Shown here piece by piece: positions 14,779-19,579 of a stretch of 19,579 nucleotides of DNA. The notes beneath the pieces are model-generated. The model did no database searches, had not been told where the DNA came from, and saw only the letters and a program-made list of their open reading frames with translations. The stretch spans positions 1 through 19,579 of the forward strand of contig DAOVRL010000078.1 in the NCBI GenBank assembly GCA_030628155.1. Direction: 5' to 3'. Both the position numbers and the translations under genes were made by a program. The number at the start of each line of letters is the position of its first letter. The stretch's first letter is position 1. Source of the stretch: DAOVRL01 sp023128595. Lineage in GTDB: Bacteria > Planctomycetota > Phycisphaerae > Sedimentisphaerales > Anaerobacaceae.

Positions 14779-15731
14779 TTTGCACCAGAGTATTCTTTTC
14801 CCAGTCCCTTCCCGAACAGCGATGTTTCTCCTTCATCTGGCTTACTTGGCCAGGGAGGAGCTGTCAGTCTATTGCCAGATTCATTAGGATCGTACACAGG
14901 CCTATTCATCGGTCGAGTTCTCAAAGTACCGGCTTGTTCCTCTTTAATTCTCTTACACGCCAGTTCAACGTATTTCCCTACAGTTTCAGCCCCGGCACCT
15001 CTCCTTCCGTGACGAATTGCTGCAAGTATCGACGTCCCACTACCCAAAAATGGGTCGAGCACCCAATCATCTTCGTTGGTCATTGATAGAACTAACCTTT
15101 CTATTAGCTCAACAGGAAACTGGCACGGATGCTCCGTTTTCTCCACGTGGTTGCTTTTCACATTTGGAATAACCCAAACGTCTCCTGGGTTCTTGCCCAG
15201 AGGATTGCACGAGTATTTTCCCGCATTGGGCCCCTTAAAGTACTTCTTGCCGGGATATTTCTGGGGTACTCTCACAGGATCCAGATTGAAAAGGTAATCG
15301 TCGGACTTCGTGAACCAAATAATAGTCTCATATCTCCCGGAGAACCGCTTCGAGCAATGCAGGCCGTGTTCAAAGTGCCAAACAATCCGATTTCGCATCT
15401 TGAGCCCCAGATCGCTAAAGATCGGGTATAAGACTGTATCAAGTGGGATAATTGAACTTTTCCCCACGTAATTGCCCACCTGCCAGCAAATGCTCCCTCG
15501 GGCCGACAGCGTGCGAACGCACTCTTTTATCACGGCCGCCTGTTGCTCCAGATAGGTACGCAATTTAAGCCTCTTCTCATACTCCTTACCGATATTATAG
15601 GGTGGCGAAGTAACTATCAGTTGCATTGACTCATCTGGAATCCTCTTGAGCAGGCCCAGACAATCGCCCGGGTAAACTACGATGTGCTTGGATGTCGCAA
15701 AAGTGCCGGATATCGAATGTTGCTCAAACAT
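14775..15731 (-). CDS. DNA methyltransferase, beta class (probably N4-cytosine)
   Basis: The protective partner of the restriction enzyme, transferring methyl from S-adenosylmethionine to DNA. From ATG 15731 it has 318 residues. Catalytic motif IV, TSPPYN (41-46), comes before the AdoMet-binding motif I, DPFLGSGTS (226-234), which is the beta-class order. TSPPY is typical of N4-cytosine enzymes, and BglII-type systems use that modification, but N6-adenine cannot be excluded. A region with KTEHPCQFPVELIERLV precedes motif I, as usual. TTG 15752 would add seven residues; ATG 15731 is preferred, with GAGG about 11 nt upstream. It ends in an ATGA overlap with the nuclease gene, so the methylase is made first. 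No controller protein gene is seen. A TTGACG (15761-15766) upstream is a weak promoter candidate. Confidence 0.92.
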   Translation of the reverse strand: MFEQHSISGTFATSKHIVVYPGDCLGLLKRIPDESMQLIVTSPPYNIGKEYEKRLKLRTYLEQQAAVIKECVRTLSARGSICWQVGNYVGKSSIIPLDTVLYPIFSDLGLKMRNRIVWHFEHGLHCSKRFSGRYETIIWFTKSDDYLFNLDPVRVPQKYPGKKYFKGPNAGKYSCNPLGKNPGDVWVIPNVKSNHVEKTEHPCQFPVELIERLVLSMTNEDDWVLDPFLGSGTSILAAIRHGRRGAGAETVGKYVELACKRIKEEQAGTLRTRPMNRPVYDPNESGNRLTAPPWPSKPDEGETSLFGKGLGKEYSGAK

Positions 15732-15806
15732 GGCCACAGAGTACCTCAACAAACAATCTGCGTCAAGAGCGTTTTTTTAGATACTACTTCCTTGAGGTCC
15801 GCCATC

Positions 15807-15828
15807 CCAGCCCCACAAAAAGGGCTGG
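15807..15828. other. Hairpin between the restriction-modification genes and mutL
   Basis: CCAGCCC (15807-15813) pairs with GGGCTGG (15822-15828) around an 8-nt A-rich loop. No T-run follows on either strand. It may be a worn terminator or boundary element; the rest of the 231-nt gap shows no convincing promoter for mutL. Confidence 0.35.
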
Positions 15829-15962
15829 CTTCTATCTGCTCGTTCCGGTATTATTACGATTCGAAAGCGCGGTTTCGCTGCGCAACGACCACGATAACAG
15901 ATTCCGGGTGAAAACCAGGGCTGAATCCTGAACGCTGTTCTTGAATACCATCGGAGAAGATA

Positions 15963-17834
15963 ATGGGTCGAATAGCGGTCCTTGACCAGAATATGATAAA
16001 TATGATCGCCGCCGGGGAAGTTATCGAACGGCCGGCCAGCGTCGTCAAGGAGCTGATGGAGAACAGTATCGATGGCGGAGCCACAAGAATTACTGTCGCC
16101 GTCGAAGACGGGGGTCGGAGACTAATATCGGTTACGGACAACGGCAGCGGGATGGACGCTGAAGACCTGGCCAGGGCGTTTGAGCCGCACACCACCAGTA
16201 AGATCAGGACCAGCTCAGACCTGCACGGCATATCAACGTTAGGTTTTAGAGGTGAAGCACTGGCAAGTATCGCCTCGGTCGCGCAGGTCCGGGCTGTCAG
16301 CAGGACGGAGGATTCGCCAGGGGCCAATTGCATTGAGATTGACTGCGGCGACAAGGCCGGCGTCAGCCCGTGCAGCGGAGATTACGGAACAACGATCCAG
16401 GTCAGAGACATTTTCTATAAATTACCCGCCAGGCGCAAGTTCCTGCGAACCGCAAACACCGAGATGGGGCACATTACCGAGCAATTTACACGCATTGCGC
16501 TTAGCTCCTGCTCGTCAAGGGAGCCCGTCCTGCAAAACGAACAGGAAAATGCGGACTCAACGGACACCGGTCTGGAGTTGACGCTGATCCACAACGGCAA
16601 AGAGCTTTACCGGCTGTCGGGCGGCCAGGGCCTCAATGAGCGCATAAGTGCCTTGTTTCCGACGCTCTCGGGCCGGACTTCGGACGATTTCATTCAAACC
16701 CAAAGCAGCGAAAAAGGCATGCACATATACGCTCTATTGGGCAAACCCGCTATTTCAAGGACGAGCAACAAATTCCAATACGTGTTTCTCAACGGGCGAT
16801 TCATCCGCGACAAATTCATCTCGCACGCAATTAAGGAGGCGTATCGCGGGCTTCTGGAGCCGAACAGATTCGGCGTTGTCTTTTTGTTTATCACTATGGG
16901 CTTCGAGGACTACGATGTGAACGTCCATCCGACGAAGATCGAGGTCCGCTTCTACAACGCCAACTTAGTGCACTCGCAGGTTTTGGGGGCCCTTCGAGAA
17001 AAGCTCTTGGGCACGGACCTCGAGATACAGGCAAAATTGCCGGTAGCGATAAGCTCACTAACAGCGGAAGGTTCGCCGGCGGCGGGCCATAGAGGCCGGG
17101 AAATTACCGATGCAATGGCCGAGTTCTTCAAGCAACACAGACCGGGGCCGACACAGCGGCGATTCGGCTTCGGCGGGAGGACGCATTTCGCCGGTGGCGG
17201 CGGCACCGCCGGAACGATGACGCAAAGCCCCCCCGAACAGCCGGCCCCGACAATCGGTCCGGGAAAAAAAAGATTCCTCCAGATACACGAGAGCTTCATC
17301 GTTGCACAGACCGACGACGGATTCGTGATCGTCGATCAGCACGCACTGCACGAACGCATAATATATGAAGACCTGCGCAAGCGAATACAAAACGGAAAAC
17401 TCGAATCACAGAAACTGCTGATACCCGAGAGCTTCGAGGTGACCGAGGTCCAGGCCGAGGTGATTAAGGAAAACGCCGAGATGATTGAAAAATTAGGGAT
17501 CGAACTCGTGCCCTTCGGTCCCAGGACTATGGCTGTCCAGGCCTTTCCGGTTTTGCTGGCCAAGGCCGAGCCGCTCGAATTCGTCCGGGATCTAATCGAC
17601 CTGCTGGAGAAACAAGACACCGGGCCCGATCCTCAAAGGCTGCTGGACGAGGTGCTCAATATGGCTGCGTGCAAGGCGGCAATAAAGGCCGGTCAAAGGC
17701 TAACCGACAGCGAAATACAACAACTGCTTGCAAGCAGAGAAACGACCGAATCGGCAAGCCGCTGTCCGCACGGCAGGCCCACAACGATAAAGTTTTCGAT
17801 GAGCGATCTGGAAAAGCAGTTCAAGAGGACCTAA
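15963..17834 (+). CDS. mutL: DNA mismatch repair protein MutL (nicking type)
   Basis: MutL couples mismatch recognition by MutS to strand removal. The 623-residue protein has the GHKL ATPase motifs: ELMENSIDGGA (catalytic Glu33), DNGSG (59-63), TSKI (78-81) and GFRGEAL (94-100). A variable linker (about 360-430) with a Gly-rich stretch follows. The C-terminal domain carries the endonuclease motif DQHA-x2-E-x4-E at 458-469, then ACKAAIKAG and CPHGRP (from 601), all needed for metal-dependent nicking. It is therefore the type used by bacteria without MutH. SIDGGA replaces the more common SIDAGA, a mild change. GGAG sits six bases before the ATG. Its stop overlaps the next start as TAATG, indicating an operon with btuF. 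Confidence 0.97.
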   Translation: MGRIAVLDQNMINMIAAGEVIERPASVVKELMENSIDGGATRITVAVEDGGRRLISVTDNGSGMDAEDLARAFEPHTTSKIRTSSDLHGISTLGFRGEALASIASVAQVRAVSRTEDSPGANCIEIDCGDKAGVSPCSGDYGTTIQVRDIFYKLPARRKFLRTANTEMGHITEQFTRIALSSCSSREPVLQNEQENADSTDTGLELTLIHNGKELYRLSGGQGLNERISALFPTLSGRTSDDFIQTQSSEKGMHIYALLGKPAISRTSNKFQYVFLNGRFIRDKFISHAIKEAYRGLLEPNRFGVVFLFITMGFEDYDVNVHPTKIEVRFYNANLVHSQVLGALREKLLGTDLEIQAKLPVAISSLTAEGSPAAGHRGREITDAMAEFFKQHRPGPTQRRFGFGGRTHFAGGGGTAGTMTQSPPEQPAPTIGPGKKRFLQIHESFIVAQTDDGFVIVDQHALHERIIYEDLRKRIQNGKLESQKLLIPESFEVTEVQAEVIKENAEMIEKLGIELVPFGPRTMAVQAFPVLLAKAEPLEFVRDLIDLLEKQDTGPDPQRLLDEVLNMAACKAAIKAGQRLTDSEIQQLLASRETTESASRCPHGRPTTIKFSMSDLEKQFKRT

Positions 17835-18730
17835 TGAACAGGTGGCTGGTGCTATCATTGATAACGTTGTGCTGGATGGCTGCGGGATTTGCCTTACTTG
17901 GCTCAGAGGACATTCAAAACGCAAGTGACAGGCCCCTGCCGGAGCAGGTCAGTCGAATTGTTTCGCTGGCCCCGAATCTTACAGAAATACTCTTTGCCCT
18001 CGGCCTGGACGAACAGACTGTTGGTGTTACGCTTCATAGCGACTACCCGGCGGCAGCAACGAAAAAACCGAAGATGGGAACCTTTTGGCAGCCGAATATA
18101 GAAGCGGTAATAGCCGCCAAGCCCGATTTGGTAATTACGCTCGGATTCAATCAACAAAGAGACATCGCCCAGCGGCTCAGACGAATCGGCTATGACTGTC
18201 TGACGGTCAACATCGAAAAAGTGAGTGGACTTTTTGAGGCAATTGAGAGAATTGGAGCTGTAACCGACAGGCACAGCCAGGCAAGTGAATTAGCCTCCAA
18301 GCTGCAAACAAACCTGGAGCGACTGTCAACCTTGGTGGGTACGAATGATAAAGTCAGGGTACTCTGGGTTATTGACAGAGAGCCTTTGCGGATAGCGGGC
18401 AGAGATACGTTTGTAAACGAGGTAATTGAGCTGGCGGGTGGTGAAAATGCAATCGGCCCGACCGTACACAAATACCCGCCGATAGGCCCGGAGCAGGTCA
18501 TCGCCTCCGCTGTGGATGTCATCATCGAGCCGGCAATGGCGCAAAACAGCGTTCCTGAGCAGCAGAAAGCGGCCTTTCAGTACTGGAGCAGGTTCAGGAA
18601 TGTGCCGGGTGTGGCGAACAACAGGATTTACGTCATATCACCCGACACGGTCTCCCGGCTCGGACCGCGATTATATGAAGGCGTTGAAACGGTTGCCCGA
18701 TGTCTAAGACCGGAGCTTTTTTCAAATTGA
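17834..18730 (+). CDS. btuF: BtuF-like periplasmic substrate-binding protein (cobalamin/Fe-chelate ABC importer)
   Basis: A 298-residue exported binding protein that would hand its ligand to a BtuC-type permease. Residues 1-24 form a signal peptide (MNRWLVLSLITLCWMAAGFA); no lipobox is evident. The mature part shows RIVSLAPNLTEILFALGL, MGTFWQPNIEAVIAAKPDLV and IYVISPDTVSRLGPR, characteristic of the helical-backbone class III binding proteins. Cobalamin is the most likely ligand, but siderophore or haem members look alike, so the symbol is tentative. ATG 17834 overlaps the mutL stop by one base and has AGAGG five bases upstream; translation from further upstream would run through mutL in another frame. 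The permease gene follows after 4 nt. No cobalamin riboswitch is seen. Confidence 0.88.
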   Translation: MNRWLVLSLITLCWMAAGFALLGSEDIQNASDRPLPEQVSRIVSLAPNLTEILFALGLDEQTVGVTLHSDYPAAATKKPKMGTFWQPNIEAVIAAKPDLVITLGFNQQRDIAQRLRRIGYDCLTVNIEKVSGLFEAIERIGAVTDRHSQASELASKLQTNLERLSTLVGTNDKVRVLWVIDREPLRIAGRDTFVNEVIELAGGENAIGPTVHKYPPIGPEQVIASAVDVIIEPAMAQNSVPEQQKAAFQYWSRFRNVPGVANNRIYVISPDTVSRLGPRLYEGVETVARCLRPELFSN

Positions 18731-18734
18731 ACGG

Positions 18735-19579
18735 ATGACGGAACTATTAACACCTAACAAGCTGGCTGTGAGAATCACGTTGGCACTTGTCGTGCTGGCG
18801 GTGGTGATGTTTGTCTGCTCGTTGGTCGGCACCGAGAGCGTCTCTTTGAAGGCCGTATTTGCCGGCGGTGCAAACGAAGCCGCGGTGAATCCCGACTATG
18901 AGATATTTGTGCGGGTGAGGATACCTCGAATACTCCTCGGCGCCATCGTTGGGGCTGCGCTTGCGTGCAGCGGCGTCGTCTTTCAGGCCCTGTTGCGGAA
19001 CCCTCTTGCCGACCCGTACATATTAGGCATATCCAGCGGAGCCGGCTTGGGCGCGATGATTGCCGTTATCAGCGGGCTCAACTGGACACTTTTCGGGCGC
19101 TCACCGATAGCAGTCTTCGCATTTGCCGGGGCGCTGGGAACGGTCTGGCTGGTCTGGCTCATCGGCAAGCTCACGGGCAAATTCCATCTAACGGGCCTGC
19201 TGCTCGCAGGTGTGGTCGTTAACGCCTTTTTCTCCGCGGTCATCATGTTCCTGACGTCGATTGCCAAAGCCGACCAGGTCTATGCCACGATATTCTGGCT
19301 TATGGGCAATATGGCGGAAGAAGATTTTATCGTGCTCTGGATGGCGGCCGGATGCGTGGTCGCAGGAACCGCGGCGCTGTTCTATTTGAGTCCGCAACTA
19401 AATGCGCTGAGCTTCGGCGAGGACGATGCCAGGAGTATTGGCGTCAACACCGCCAGGACCCGCGCGGCTGCTTTTGCAATTGCAGCTTTTATGACCGCTG
19501 TCGCAGTGAGCCTCAGCGGACTGATAGGGTTTGTGGGGCTGATCGTGCCGCACGGGGTCAGGCTCGTCTTCGGTCCCGA
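18735..19579 (+). CDS. btuC: BtuC/FecCD-family ABC transporter permease (partial, runs off the window)
   Basis: The first 281 residues of a membrane permease; the gene continues past the window end (family length about 330-350). Translation from ATG 18735 gives several hydrophobic segments and the family signatures VRIPRILLGAIVGAALA, VFQALLRNPLADPYILGISS, LLLAGVVVNAFFSAVIMF and the LSGLIGFVGLIVPH block near the cut, which in this family contacts the ATPase. It follows the binding protein by 4 nt, so the two form one importer operon. The ATPase (btuD) would be expected just beyond the window. The ligand is probably cobalamin; an iron chelate is the main alternative. Confidence 0.93.
   Translation, partial: MTELLTPNKLAVRITLALVVLAVVMFVCSLVGTESVSLKAVFAGGANEAAVNPDYEIFVRVRIPRILLGAIVGAALACSGVVFQALLRNPLADPYILGISSGAGLGAMIAVISGLNWTLFGRSPIAVFAFAGALGTVWLVWLIGKLTGKFHLTGLLLAGVVVNAFFSAVIMFLTSIAKADQVYATIFWLMGNMAEEDFIVLWMAAGCVVAGTAALFYLSPQLNALSFGEDDARSIGVNTARTRAAAFAIAAFMTAVAVSLSGLIGFVGLIVPHGVRLVFGP

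Noticed and set aside
17669..17833. Long N-terminal extension of the BtuF-like protein
   Set aside because: This stretch is mutL in another frame; the signal peptide begins at ATG 17834.

Overview
This window (about 19.6 kb, moderate-to-high GC) reads as bacterial chromosome, most likely from a planctomycete of the Phycisphaerae/Sedimentisphaerales type. That placement is an inference. It rests on a Tat-exported sulfatase, a CxxC...CxxC zinc-ribbon protein of a style common in planctomycetes, a Rho factor with a long Lys/Ala-rich N-terminus, and the mix of housekeeping genes. No phage, CRISPR array, rRNA or tRNA gene was seen.

Layout. At 1-0.85 kb on the minus strand is a sulfatase cut off after its N-terminal half. 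At 1.0-1.36 kb is a non-coding mobile element (copy 1). From 1.4 to 10.3 kb, all on the plus strand, are queF and a zinc-ribbon protein (one transcription unit), a glycogen-synthase-like glycosyltransferase, coaE, rho with a terminator, then valS with a DUF151/bifunctional-nuclease-family gene. At 10.3-11.9 kb on the minus strand a TPR lipoprotein gene precedes lspA; lspA overlaps the nuclease-family gene tail to tail. At 12.1-12.33 kb lies copy 2 of the element, in inverted orientation. gpmI (plus) follows, with a short out-of-frame gene remnant behind it. At 14.2-15.7 kb on the minus strand is a compact type II restriction-modification pair whose nuclease strongly resembles BstYI (RGATCY). 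From 16 kb to the end a plus-strand operon carries mutL (nicking type), a BtuF-like binding protein and a BtuC-like permease that runs off the window.

How the genes work together. Most are core functions: translation (valS), transcription termination (rho), CoA synthesis (coaE), queuosine precursor synthesis (queF), glycolysis (gpmI), glycogen or glucan synthesis, lipoprotein maturation (lspA beside a lipoprotein gene), mismatch repair (mutL) and cobalamin-type uptake (btuF, btuC). The accessory parts are the restriction-modification pair and the repeat elements.

The most unusual signal is the element pair. Copy 2 is 222 bp, has imperfect 24-bp terminal inverted repeats (perfect over the outer 10 bp), is flanked by a GGAATT direct repeat, and contains nested palindromes built from GTCATTGCGAG and GCAATCTC units. 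Copy 1 is a longer, more worn relative in the opposite orientation about 11 kb away. Both sit between divergent promoters, and the same end of each lies 25 nt from an outward-facing -35 box. This looks like a small non-autonomous (MITE-like) transposable element.
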